NCBI GenBank assembly: GCA_903838415.1
Contig: CAILYI010000093.1
Span: 1-37,337, forward strand
Direction: 5' to 3'
DNA length: 37,337 nt
DNA from: an uncultured Anaerolineae bacterium
GTDB taxonomy: Bacteria; Chloroflexota; Anaerolineae; Anaerolineales; Villigracilaceae
Shown: piece after piece, positions 1-7,761 of the stretch
How the letters are laid out: the number at the start of each line of letters is the position of its first letter
How positions within the stretch are numbered: position 1 is the stretch's first letter
Made by a program: the position numbers and the translations under genes
The notes under the pieces: model-generated
Seen by the model: only the letters and a program-made list of their open reading frames with translations
What the model was told of the DNA's origin: nothing
Database searches by the model: none

Positions 1-102
1 GAGCACGTCAGTCCGAGTTTCTCGGCAATGCTCGTGGAAACAGGAACCAAACATCAAATCTACCATGGGTAGATTTGGATAGGTTTTGGTGAGCGGCTAA
101 TC
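1..102 (+). repeat. Left copy of a ~102-bp terminal inverted repeat
   Basis: Bases 1-102 match the reverse complement of 37212-37313 with only about six mismatches (for example at 9, 60, 62, 90, 97 and 99). The match starts at base 1, so the repeat may continue outside the window. Inside it are two small hairpins: ccgag-ttt-ctcgg near 13-25 nested in gagca/tgctc, and a 10-bp palindrome at 55-77. One reading frame is open through both copies with mostly conservative changes, so this may be the edge of a coding repeat rather than a simple terminal repeat. No transposase is attached. Confidence 0.85.
55..77. other. Perfect 10-bp palindrome with 3-nt loop
   Basis: The arms caaatctacc (55-64) and ggtagatttg (68-77) are exact reverse complements around atg. 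It lies 84 bases before the chosen start of the rhamnosidase and could be an operator, but in the right-hand copy of the repeat one arm has diverged, which speaks against a conserved function. Confidence 0.4.
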
Positions 103-160
103 TCGCGATTGATTTGTGAAAAGCGCTTTGAATTCTTGCACCCAAAAGGAAGTACTCATC

Positions 161-2851
161 TTGCCTACAACGACAATTTCATCTCTGACCTGCGAATATC
201 GCAACAACCCTTTGGGGATTGATATCCTTCAGCCGCGCCTGAGCTGGCAGATGCACAGTCAAGACCGTGGTGCTCGCCAAACAGCGTATCAGATTTTTAC
301 CGCCCACTCACAGGCCAGCCTGGAGAGTGGGCGCGAGCTTTTCTGGGATAGTGGGAAAATTGACACGAATCAATCCATCCATGTTCCCTATCAAGGCCCG
401 CGGTTGGTCTCTGGACAGCGTGTCCATTGGAAGGTTTGGGTCTGGGATGAAGCTGGTCAGGTTGTCGAAAGTCCGTCAGCTTGGTGGGAAATGGGTTTAT
501 TGGAACATGACGATTGGGTCGCGCAATGGATCGGCGCTTCCTTTTATGGTGGGCCGAGAACGTCCAGCCCGGCTCCGTATCTCCGCAAAGAATTTGCCGT
601 TAAAAAACAGGTGATTGCCGCCCGATTGTATGCAACCGCGCTGGGCCTGTACGAATGTCACCTGAATGGCGTCCGCATTGGGGATGCGCTTCTTACTCCT
701 GGCTGGACAGATTATTCCAAACGCATTCAGTACCAGTCTTACGATGTAACGAATCTCCTTCGTTCGGGCGCGAATTCCCTGGGCGCGATTCTGGGCGATG
801 GCTGGGGCGTGGGGCATATTGCCTGGGTGGGCCGTCAACGTTACGCGGAGCGGCCTCAACTCCTGGCGCAAATCGTTCTTACTTATGCGGATGGCAGCCG
901 GGAAATCATCGCCAGCGATGCCAGCTGGAAAGTAACCCAGGGCTCCATCCTCGAGTCGGACATGTTGATGGGCGAAAGTTATGATGCTCGCCGGGAACTC
1001 ACGGATTGGTGCCAGCCTGGCTGCAACGATTCAGCCTGGCGGGCTGTGGAAGTTTTTGCAGATCAAGGCGCGGCGTTGGTCGCCACCAATGGCCCCGCTA
1101 TCAAACGTCAGGAAGTGTTGCCGCCGGTGGAAATCCGCGAAATCCCCGATTTTGTCAACCGGCGCTGGATGTTTGATCTGGGTCAGAACATGGTTGGGTG
1201 GATTCGTCTGCGGGTTCGCGGGGAAAAAGGAACGACAATTTCCATTCGATACGCGGAAGTGCTCAATTCTGACGGAACGTTGCACACCGAAAACCTGCGC
1301 TCGGCCCGCAACATGGATTTTTACACCCTGAAAGGCGGCGAGGATGAAACCTGGGAGCCGCATTTTCTGTTCCACGGATTCCGCTATGTCGAATTATTGG
1401 GCTTCCCCGGAATTCCCACCCCAGAAACGGTGACTGGAATTGTTATCCACTCCGAGATGCCCTCGACCGGTCATTTCGAGTGTTCCGACCCTTTGGTTAA
1501 CCAGCTTCAGCGCAATATCGTCTGGGGGCAGAAAGGCAACTTTGTGGATGTTCCCACCGACTGTCCGCAACGGGATGAACGCCTGGGATGGACGGGGGAT
1601 GCCCAGGTATTTATCCGAACAGCGGCTTTCAATATGAATGTTGCCGGTTTTTTTACGAAGTGGATGCGTGACCTGGAAGATGCCCAATCTCAGGAAGGAG
1701 CCTACCCGGCAGTGGCTCCCAATGCTTTGGGCTGGGCAATTGGCGAAGGCGGCCCGGCCTGGGCTGACGCTGGCGTGATCTGTCCCTGGACGATTTATCA
1801 ATGCTATGGCGACACCGGTTTGCTGGAGGCGCGCTATGCTTCGATGCAGCGTTTTATCGAGTTTTTGTCTGACACCAGCCGAAGTGGATTGCGCTGCTAC
1901 GCTGAATATACCGGCTGGCATGGATTTGGTGACTGGCTCGCTCTGGATGGCAGTGATGGGCGCGAAGGTGGAACCTCCAAGGAACTGATCGGTACGGCAT
2001 TTTTTGCTCACAGCAGTCAGTTGCTGGCGCGTATCGCGCGCATTTTGGGCAGAGCAGATGATGCGGAGCGTTACGACCAATTGTCCGGGCAGGCTAGGGA
2101 TGCATTTATCACCCGCTTTGTCAATACAGACGGAACCATCGTGGGAGGGACTCAGACATCCTATCTGCTGGCGCTTCATTTCGACTTGCTCCCCCAGAAT
2201 TTCCGCTCGATTGCTGTGGCAGAACTGGAACAAAATATCAGGCTAAGAGAAAACCATCTCAGCACTGGTTTTGTCGGCACACCTTACATCAACTGGGTTT
2301 TGAGTGAGATGGGTCATTTGGATACCGCTTACGCGCTGCTCAAACAAACCACCTGGCCTTCCTGGCTCTACTCTGTCACCCAGGGAGCAACCACAATCTG
2401 GGAGCGCTGGGATGGCTGGACCCATGATAAAGGCTTCCAGGATGCGGGCATGAACTCTTTCAATCATTATGCCTATGGCGCAGTTGGCGCGTGGATGTAT
2501 GCGGTGATCGGTGGCATTGATCTCGACTCGCAGCAGCCTGGTTACAAACATATTTTGATGCGTCCACAGCCCGGCGGGGGATTGACATATGCCAAAGCAG
2601 AGCTGGACTCAATGTATGGGCTGATTCGGAGCGCATGGACACTGCAGAATGGAGCTTTTAATTGGCAAATCACGGTCCCAGCAAATACGACAGCTACGCT
2701 GTATATCCCCGCGCAAGATGGCTCTTTGGTTACTGAGAGCGGGCAGCCCGCTGGCGAATCCAACGGGGTAACGTTTTTGCGCATGGAAAACGGAGCGGCA
2801 ATTTTCAGTGCCCTGTCCGGTTCCTATGATTTTTCCAGCCAGCTGGCATGA
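161..2851 (+). CDS. GH78 alpha-L-rhamnosidase
   Basis: This glycosidase releases terminal alpha-L-rhamnose from plant or bacterial glycans and glycosides. The N-terminus (TCEY...NPLGID...PRLSW) is the usual beginning of the family, followed by beta-sandwich modules, an (alpha/alpha)6 barrel and a C-terminal beta domain. The barrel holds the signature DCPQRDERLGWTGD at nt 1559-1600, whose Asp/Glu/Asp bind rhamnose and supply the general acid in characterised members, and IWERWDGW at about nt 2396-2419 with the likely general-base Glu. I chose the TTG at 161 because AAGGA sits 10 bases upstream and the protein then begins as relatives do; a GTG at 116 would add 15 residues but has no ribosome-binding site. 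No signal peptide is visible, so it is probably cytoplasmic. It stands alone; the fucosidase at the other end of the window is a functional parallel, not an operon partner. Confidence 0.93.
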   Translation: MPTTTISSLTCEYRNNPLGIDILQPRLSWQMHSQDRGARQTAYQIFTAHSQASLESGRELFWDSGKIDTNQSIHVPYQGPRLVSGQRVHWKVWVWDEAGQVVESPSAWWEMGLLEHDDWVAQWIGASFYGGPRTSSPAPYLRKEFAVKKQVIAARLYATALGLYECHLNGVRIGDALLTPGWTDYSKRIQYQSYDVTNLLRSGANSLGAILGDGWGVGHIAWVGRQRYAERPQLLAQIVLTYADGSREIIASDASWKVTQGSILESDMLMGESYDARRELTDWCQPGCNDSAWRAVEVFADQGAALVATNGPAIKRQEVLPPVEIREIPDFVNRRWMFDLGQNMVGWIRLRVRGEKGTTISIRYAEVLNSDGTLHTENLRSARNMDFYTLKGGEDETWEPHFLFHGFRYVELLGFPGIPTPETVTGIVIHSEMPSTGHFECSDPLVNQLQRNIVWGQKGNFVDVPTDCPQRDERLGWTGDAQVFIRTAAFNMNVAGFFTKWMRDLEDAQSQEGAYPAVAPNALGWAIGEGGPAWADAGVICPWTIYQCYGDTGLLEARYASMQRFIEFLSDTSRSGLRCYAEYTGWHGFGDWLALDGSDGREGGTSKELIGTAFFAHSSQLLARIARILGRADDAERYDQLSGQARDAFITRFVNTDGTIVGGTQTSYLLALHFDLLPQNFRSIAVAELEQNIRLRENHLSTGFVGTPYINWVLSEMGHLDTAYALLKQTTWPSWLYSVTQGATTIWERWDGWTHDKGFQDAGMNSFNHYAYGAVGAWMYAVIGGIDLDSQQPGYKHILMRPQPGGGLTYAKAELDSMYGLIRSAWTLQNGAFNWQITVPANTTATLYIPAQDGSLVTESGQPAGESNGVTFLRMENGAAIFSALSGSYDFSSQLA

Positions 2852-2864
2852 AACCGAATTGCGT

Positions 2865-2903
2865 ACGCTTGCAAGAGATGATGCCGAAATCTCATGCAAG
2901 CGT
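2865..2903. terminator. Hairpin between convergent genes
   Basis: Arms 2865-2879 and 2889-2903 pair over 15 bases with one mismatch around a 9-base loop. It lies between the stop of the rhamnosidase and the stop of the minus-strand gene, as expected for a shared terminator, but no T-run follows on either strand. Confidence 0.5.
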
Positions 2904-2912
2904 TAAAGTGGG

Positions 2913-3569
2913 CTAGTGATCAGGCCTGACACCAAACGACCAGTTAATGTCGGTGTGCAGGGTTTCGGCCTGGTAGACACGATCGCTCATGCGATTCAGG
3001 CGCGCCGCCATGTGCGGCGTAATCAATGTGATGGGTTTTCGTTTGTAGAAATGTCGATAGTACAGTTTGTTCGCCCCGGCTTCGTCCACGGCCCAATTCA
3101 GGTGACTGTAACGGGAAACGTCGAGCGGGCGGGTGTAGCCTCGCAAGGTTTTGAGTTGCTCAACGTTGCAATAATGTTCAAAATAGGTTATCACCAGTTC
3201 GCGCAGGGTTTTGTAAATGGGTTCGCGAAAACCCAAATTGACGTAATTTGACTTGGCGATTGCGCCCCAATATCCGTCGATTTGGTAAAGCGCCAAAACG
3301 TGATCGTCATCCGTGCCGGGTTCAGGGATGAGATCAATCATCAGCGGCTTGTAGCCCAGCCGCCAGAGCGCCAGCGCGGCGAATAATCCGCCATCCAGGC
3401 AGTGACTTTGATGGTCGAGCATCACGTTTAGGGGTGAGCGATCACGTTCGACGGCGATATAGGGCATCTCGTCGAGGTAGGTTTGAATCGCAAAAGGGGA
3501 GTCGAGACTCTGGAAGGTGCGCCGCAAGGCGTCGGGTAGGTGGGTTTCAAAATCGGTAACGAAAGACAT
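2913..3569 (-). CDS. Transglutaminase-like cysteine protein
   Basis: A 218-residue soluble protein with the layout of transglutaminase-like/papain-fold proteins: a Cys in HCLDGGLFAAL (C57) at a helix start, and a His in DDHVLALYQIDGYWG (H90) followed by an Asp (D99) that could complete a Cys-His-Asp triad. It has no signal peptide and no membrane segment. The ATG at 3569 is preferred to the TTG just before it because GGAG lies 6 bases upstream. It is transcribed alone, converging on the rhamnosidase. Substrate and role cannot be told from the sequence; proteins of this type can be proteases, peptide transferases or inactive folds. Confidence 0.65.
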   Translation of the reverse strand: MSFVTDFETHLPDALRRTFQSLDSPFAIQTYLDEMPYIAVERDRSPLNVMLDHQSHCLDGGLFAALALWRLGYKPLMIDLIPEPGTDDDHVLALYQIDGYWGAIAKSNYVNLGFREPIYKTLRELVITYFEHYCNVEQLKTLRGYTRPLDVSRYSHLNWAVDEAGANKLYYRHFYKRKPITLITPHMAARLNRMSDRVYQAETLHTDINWSFGVRPDH

Positions 3570-3629
3570 CAAAAGCTCCGGTAAATCAATGAAACGGAAT
3601 CAGGTTATCGCCCATCTTGTCCAAAGAAT

Positions 3630-3709
3630 TTTAACGCGGATAGCGCTATTGGCACAAGTTTCGTCCGATAATCGGCAAAATTGGCCCGTTTCACGCCATC
3701 CGCGTTAAA
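3630..3709. repeat. 12-bp inverted repeat around 56 bases
   Basis: tttaacgcggat (3630-3641) is the exact reverse complement of atccgcgttaaa (3698-3709). The pair fills most of the gap between the transglutaminase-like gene and the end of the AOR gene. It could be a long terminator stem or a small repetitive element; no second copy was noticed in the window. Confidence 0.5.
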
Positions 3710-3736
3710 TTTTGGGATGCAGCACTGAAATTCTTT

Positions 3737-5560
3737 TTACAAGCCCAGCTGTGCAAGTTTTTCAGCAGAGGGAATGCCGTTCGTGCCCCAGCCGCGCACC
3801 TGATAATACTCGGGCAGCATCTTGTGCAGATCGACCACGCGGCCGGTGGCCGGGCCAGCGGTTAACGGTTCGTTGAGCATGCGCGGAGAAAGCGTATCCT
3901 GCTCGGGACCGGAACCGGCTGCAATCAGGAACAGTCGCTCGAGGGTGTAAACCCTCTCGGCGGCCTGCATGGCTTCCTCGGGGGTGTAGTTGACGCCGGT
4001 GGTCAGGTTAAGCAATTCCGTCAGCCGGATCGGCCAGACGAGTTTGTCTTTGCTGAAAACGTAGCGCAGGGTGTAGAACACACACATGCCACCAGAATCG
4101 ATCAGCGCGAAAGCATCCTGGAAGCGCGCCACCATCTCGGCTTTGCCTTCAGTTGCCAAAGGATCAACTTTGACCGGCACGCCGAAAACTTCCTCGTAGG
4201 CTACATCGCCTTCCATGTGCGAGGCGCCCTTGTTCGAGGTGGCATACAGCAGGCCCATGCCTTGCGCGCCGCGCGGATCGTAGCCGGGGAATTCCTGCTT
4301 GCGCGCGGTGACGGACATTTCGGGGTGGTCATATTGCTCGGCCAGGCGGTAGCTGCCTTCAGCAAGTTGATTGCCAAAACCTTCGCGGTAGGCGGTTTTT
4401 CGCACCATTTCGATGACGGCATCGCCATCACCAAAGCGCAGCGGCTGACCGGTTTGCTCATCGGTGAGAATGCCTTTTTCGTACATTTCCATCGCCGCGG
4501 CAATCGTCAGACCGGTGGAAATGGTATCGAGCCCAAGTTCGTTGCAGGTGTAATTGGCTTTGAGCAGCGCAGCCAGATCATCCACGCCACAGGCCGTGCC
4601 TAGCGAGGCAATCGTTTCGTATTCAGGGCCTTCGCCTTTGCCCGCGTATTTGCCCTCAGGCACGGCGGTCAGGCGTCCGCAAGCGATCGGACAACGGAAG
4701 CAAGGTTTGTGACTGACCAGGTAGCTGTTCTTGAGCGCCACTCCATCGATTTTATCCACACCGGCAAACATCCCGGCCTGGAAGTTGCGCGTGGGCAAAA
4801 TTCCGAGCGTATTGGTGACTTGCGGCACATAAGCCGTGCCATATTCACGCAAGCTGGAGCCTTTTTTGATATCGGCGCCAACTTCTTTGTTGAGCGCCAG
4901 GCTCAGTTCGCGCATCCCGGCATCATCAAAAAAAGTGGGATTTTTCTGGCCCAGCACCACGACGGCTTTTAGATTTTTACTGCCCATCACCGCCCCGACG
5001 CCGGAACGGGCCGCCGCGCGATGCCGGTCATTCATCACGGAAGCCATCAAAACCAGGTTCTCTCCAGCCGGGCCGATGCAGGCCACTTTGGCATCTTTGT
5101 TGGTTTCCGCCAGCAGCAGGTCAGTCGTTTCGGGCACTTCCTTGCCCCAAATATGCCCAGCCGGGCGAATTTCAACCTGATCTTCGTTAATCCACAGGTA
5201 GACGGGCGCCTCAGATTTGCCTTCGAAGATGAACATGTCGAAGCCGGTGCGCTTCATCCAGGTCGGGAAATCGCCGCCGGAATTGGAATGAGCCAGCGCG
5301 CCCGTCAGCGGGGATTTGGTGACGACCATGTAGCGGTTTCCCGTGGGAGCGGTGGTGGCGGTCAACGGGCCGGTGACAAAAATCAGCTTGTTCTCCGGCG
5401 CCAGCGGCTCAACCTTTGGATCGACTTCATCATATAGATAGCGGATCGCCCACCCACGCCCGCCGATATAATCCCGCGCAACTTGCGGGTCAATCTGTTC
5501 GATAGATACTTTCTGATGGGTCAAATCGACCCGTAAAAGTTTCCCGTGCCAACCGTACAT
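3737..5560 (-). CDS. aor: Tungsten/molybdopterin aldehyde:ferredoxin oxidoreductase
   Basis: This 607-residue enzyme belongs to the AOR family, which oxidises aldehydes to carboxylic acids (or reduces acids) with ferredoxin, using a bis-pyranopterin tungsten site and one [4Fe-4S] cluster. The cluster ligands are visible as C287-x2-C290-x3-C294 (KPCFRCPIACGR) and C493 (SGGMCVF). The pterin-binding segment ELGLDTIS is near 341-348. The N-terminus (GWHGKLLRVDLT, IGGRGWAIRYLYDE) and length are typical of the family. It follows the MoaD-like gene by 21 bases and has a good ribosome-binding site (GAGGTG). The pairing suggests that the small protein supplies sulfur for its pterin cofactor. The actual aldehyde cannot be read from the sequence, and tungsten rather than molybdenum is assumed from the family. 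Confidence 0.93.
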   Translation of the reverse strand: MYGWHGKLLRVDLTHQKVSIEQIDPQVARDYIGGRGWAIRYLYDEVDPKVEPLAPENKLIFVTGPLTATTAPTGNRYMVVTKSPLTGALAHSNSGGDFPTWMKRTGFDMFIFEGKSEAPVYLWINEDQVEIRPAGHIWGKEVPETTDLLLAETNKDAKVACIGPAGENLVLMASVMNDRHRAAARSGVGAVMGSKNLKAVVVLGQKNPTFFDDAGMRELSLALNKEVGADIKKGSSLREYGTAYVPQVTNTLGILPTRNFQAGMFAGVDKIDGVALKNSYLVSHKPCFRCPIACGRLTAVPEGKYAGKGEGPEYETIASLGTACGVDDLAALLKANYTCNELGLDTISTGLTIAAAMEMYEKGILTDEQTGQPLRFGDGDAVIEMVRKTAYREGFGNQLAEGSYRLAEQYDHPEMSVTARKQEFPGYDPRGAQGMGLLYATSNKGASHMEGDVAYEEVFGVPVKVDPLATEGKAEMVARFQDAFALIDSGGMCVFYTLRYVFSKDKLVWPIRLTELLNLTTGVNYTPEEAMQAAERVYTLERLFLIAAGSGPEQDTLSPRMLNEPLTAGPATGRVVDLHKMLPEYYQVRGWGTNGIPSAEKLAQLGL

Positions 5561-5581
5561 GATTCACCTCGTAGGATTTTT

Positions 5582-5821
5582 TTACCCTCCGGCAATTGCC
5601 GAGAAGGCACTGATAATGTCTCCATCTGAAAGCGGCGTGTCAAGCGCAACCGTGAACCCGTTGAGCACAATTACGCTGCTGCCGTCCATTGGGACGTCGA
5701 ACTGCGTCATAACATGCTCCACGGTGGCTCCGGGAGAAACTTCGATCTCAATCGTATGTCCCTGGGTGCCATCGGGCAGGAGCTTGAGATAAGTGGCGAT
5801 CAGTTTGACGCGAATTTTCAT
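5582..5821 (-). CDS. MoaD/ThiS-like sulfur carrier protein
   Basis: A 79-residue beta-grasp protein ending in Ala-Gly-Gly, the C-terminus that is adenylated and thiocarboxylated in MoaD and ThiS. It also has the family's hydrophobic strand pattern (SSVIVLNGF, DGDIISAFSAIAGG). Placed directly before the AOR gene and co-transcribed with it, it is probably a MoaD dedicated to making the tungsten-pterin cofactor. No Shine-Dalgarno sequence precedes the ATG; instead a TAGAAT lies six bases upstream, so the mRNA may be leaderless. Confidence 0.85.
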   Translation of the reverse strand: MKIRVKLIATYLKLLPDGTQGHTIEIEVSPGATVEHVMTQFDVPMDGSSVIVLNGFTVALDTPLSDGDIISAFSAIAGG

Positions 5822-5827
5822 GGGCTG

Positions 5828-5833
5828 ATTCTA
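5828..5833 (-). promoter_or_regulatory. -10 element for leaderless MoaD-AOR mRNA
   Basis: On the minus strand TAGAAT ends six bases before the MoaD ATG. A TTGTTG about 18 bases further upstream could be the -35 element. This spacing places the transcription start at or next to the start codon. Confidence 0.45.
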
Positions 5834-5889
5834 ACAGGACTTATGGCAAAACAACAAATTCAATCAGGATAACCTGCTCCCATTTAACG

Positions 5890-5922
5890 TCAAGTTCCTG
5901 CTCTGACAGAACAGGAACTTGA
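5890..5922. terminator. 11-bp perfect hairpin after the methyltransferase gene
   Basis: tcaagttcctg (5890-5900) pairs exactly with caggaacttga (5912-5922) around an 11-base loop, 20 bases beyond the stop of the minus-strand methyltransferase gene. No T-run follows, so it may act with Rho or as an mRNA 3' end stabiliser. Confidence 0.5.
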
Positions 5923-5941
5923 TCGTGGAGAAAATCATCCC

Positions 5942-7330
5942 TTACTTTTTGGCAGAAACCTGCACGCTGTAGACTGGCACGCCTGCCGAAGTGCCCGAAC
6001 TGGTACTGCGGCGCACGGAAATATCCACAAAACCAGCCTGGCGGATTAAGTCGATGTATTCGGGTTCGGGCAAAGCGCCGGAGATACACTCCGACCAGCC
6101 GGCAGCGGAGGCGCGCATTGCTGGCAGAATGGGCCCGCCGAAGACCATGTCATTCACTTCCAGCCGCCCGCCCGCTTTCAGAACGCGGTAGGCTTCACCA
6201 AAAACCCTGGCCTTATCCTCGGTCAGATTGATCACACAGTTGGAGATGATGACATCCACCATCCCAGCCTCGACGGGCAATTTCTCGGCGTAGCCATGCC
6301 GAAACTTGACGTTGGAGAATCCGCCCTTTTTGGCGGTGAGCCGGGCGCGCTGCAGCATGGCGGGAGTCATGTCCACGCCAATGACAGAACCGGTTGGGCC
6401 AACTCGTTTGGCGGCCAGAAAAGCGTCAATCCCGCCGCCGGAGCCAATATCAAGGACAGCCTCTCCTTCGCGCAGATTCGCCATGGCGATCGGGTTGCCA
6501 CAGCCCAGGGAGATTTCGGCGGCTTCCTGCGGGATTTCGGCTTTTTCACCGGACGAATAGCCGCTATCCCAACTGACGGTGCCCACCTCGTCCAGCGAGA
6601 TGACGCCTGGAGAACAACAGCCTGTATCACAGCCACAGTCTGCGCCCAGGGCCCGGGCGGCGTAACTAGCCTGAACTGACTCACGCGCCTGGATGCGCCG
6701 GGTGCCCGCCGCGACAAAGATACTGATATCTGCGTGTTCTCCGGCATCGCTCTGGCAGCCAGCCTGGCAAGATTGGCCGGTGCAATCCACGATGACATTG
6801 ACCAGCCCGGCCTGCTCAAACCAGTCACGAATCTGGGCGCGCTCAAATCCCAGCCAAACATCAAACATTTCGGTTTTTAGCCATTCGTGGGTATGAATGT
6901 CCATGTCTGTAATAATCAGTCGGCCGCCGGGGCGCAGAATCCGCACCATTTCACGGATGGCAGCCAACGGGTCGGGGCAATGATGCAGATACATGTTGGC
7001 GAAAACAGCGTCCAGGCTGGCATCCACTGCCGGTAACGAGAGTCCGTCCGCAGTCTGGAATTCCAGGTTGTCGAATTGGGCCAGATTTTTCCGCGCAACT
7101 TCCAGCATCTGAGCAGAGCCATCCCACACATGGACTTTTTTCACCAACGGTGCCAGCCTGGCCGCCACAAAACCCGTCCCGGCGCCGACGTCAGCAACGG
7201 TCATTTCTGGATGCAGGTAGGCTTTGGCGATGGCCGAATCACGCACAGCCTCGGTAAAGTACCCGGCGCGCAGGTTATCCCATTGATCGGCTACTTTTTC
7301 AAAATATGGGGCGGATGGATTGGTTGTCAT
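5942..7330 (-). CDS. arsM: Fused double methyltransferase with C-terminal arsenite methyltransferase (ArsM)
   Basis: This 462-residue protein carries two SAM-dependent methyltransferase domains. The first (about 1-212) has the SAM motif VADVGAGTG (45-53), an HHCPDP segment and a Cys-rich tail (C183, C188, C192). The second (about 215-462) reads as ArsM: VLDIGSGGG (292-300), the Cys of SLGCGNP (C277), SNCVINL (C365) and SECISGAL (C415), which correspond to the arsenic-binding cysteines of characterised ArsM, plus an upstream cluster CGCDTGCC (232-239). ArsM converts arsenite to mono- to trimethylated species using SAM and thiols. It lies 60 bases downstream of ArsR in the same operon, which supports an arsenic role. 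Standard ArsM has only one such domain, so the N-terminal half is the oddity; its substrate is unknown. Confidence 0.88.
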   Translation of the reverse strand: MTTNPSAPYFEKVADQWDNLRAGYFTEAVRDSAIAKAYLHPEMTVADVGAGTGFVAARLAPLVKKVHVWDGSAQMLEVARKNLAQFDNLEFQTADGLSLPAVDASLDAVFANMYLHHCPDPLAAIREMVRILRPGGRLIITDMDIHTHEWLKTEMFDVWLGFERAQIRDWFEQAGLVNVIVDCTGQSCQAGCQSDAGEHADISIFVAAGTRRIQARESVQASYAARALGADCGCDTGCCSPGVISLDEVGTVSWDSGYSSGEKAEIPQEAAEISLGCGNPIAMANLREGEAVLDIGSGGGIDAFLAAKRVGPTGSVIGVDMTPAMLQRARLTAKKGGFSNVKFRHGYAEKLPVEAGMVDVIISNCVINLTEDKARVFGEAYRVLKAGGRLEVNDMVFGGPILPAMRASAAGWSECISGALPEPEYIDLIRQAGFVDISVRRSTSSGTSAGVPVYSVQVSAKK

Positions 7331-7390
7331 ACGATCTCCTTGGTCACACGAACAAACGCCGGGAAGGGAAATATCCAGTTCCGGGCTGGG

Positions 7391-7720
7391 TTACAGGTAG
7401 ATGAGCGGCTTTTCCGGCGGACAGCAAGCGGGCAGCCACTGACCGATTTTTTCCTTCAGCCACTGAATTCCATCAACATCCAGGCAATAACAGGTGGCCG
7501 GGCCTTCGATCTCGCCGCGGATCAGCCCGGCTTCGCGCAGCACCTTGAGATGCTGGCTGACGGTGGATTGCGCCAACGGCATCTGCCTGACGATGTCGTT
7601 GGTGATGCACATCTGGTTTTCGGCCAGAAATTCCACAATCTGAAAACGGATTGGGTTGCCCAGGGCTTTCAGCATTCTGGCGAGGCGCTGCTTATCGTTG
7701 GGTTGGGGTTCAGTATTCAT
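7391..7720 (-). CDS. arsR: ArsR/SmtB-family metalloregulator
   Basis: A 109-residue winged-helix repressor: RLARMLKALGNPIRFQIVEFL and the recognition helix AQSTVSQHLKVLREAGL are typical. It probably releases DNA when trivalent arsenic binds cysteines. The classic ELCVCDL arsenic site is absent; instead there are C38 (QMCITND), C77 and C79 (TCYC) and C99-C100 near the C-terminus (ACCPP), so the inducer site must be built differently. I chose the ATG at 7720 because the promoter's -10 region lies about 13 bases upstream of it, which rules out the TTG at 7753. It begins the operon with the double methyltransferase. Confidence 0.88.
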   Translation of the reverse strand: MNTEPQPNDKQRLARMLKALGNPIRFQIVEFLAENQMCITNDIVRQMPLAQSTVSQHLKVLREAGLIRGEIEGPATCYCLDVDGIQWLKEKIGQWLPACCPPEKPLIYL

Positions 7721-7724
7721 AGGG

Positions 7725-7761
7725 TATATCGTTATTTTACGATATAGCGCCAATCTGTCAA
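7725..7761 (-). promoter_or_regulatory. ars promoter with palindromic ArsR operator
   Basis: On the minus strand TTGACA (7756-7761), a 16-base spacer and TAAAAT (7734-7739) form a near-consensus promoter. A perfect 8-bp palindrome, tatatcgt-N6-acgatata (7725-7746), straddles the -10 element, the expected place for autorepression by ArsR. The -35 overlaps the stop codon of the upstream peptidase gene, and the predicted start leaves a leader of only about 7 bases. Confidence 0.75.
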
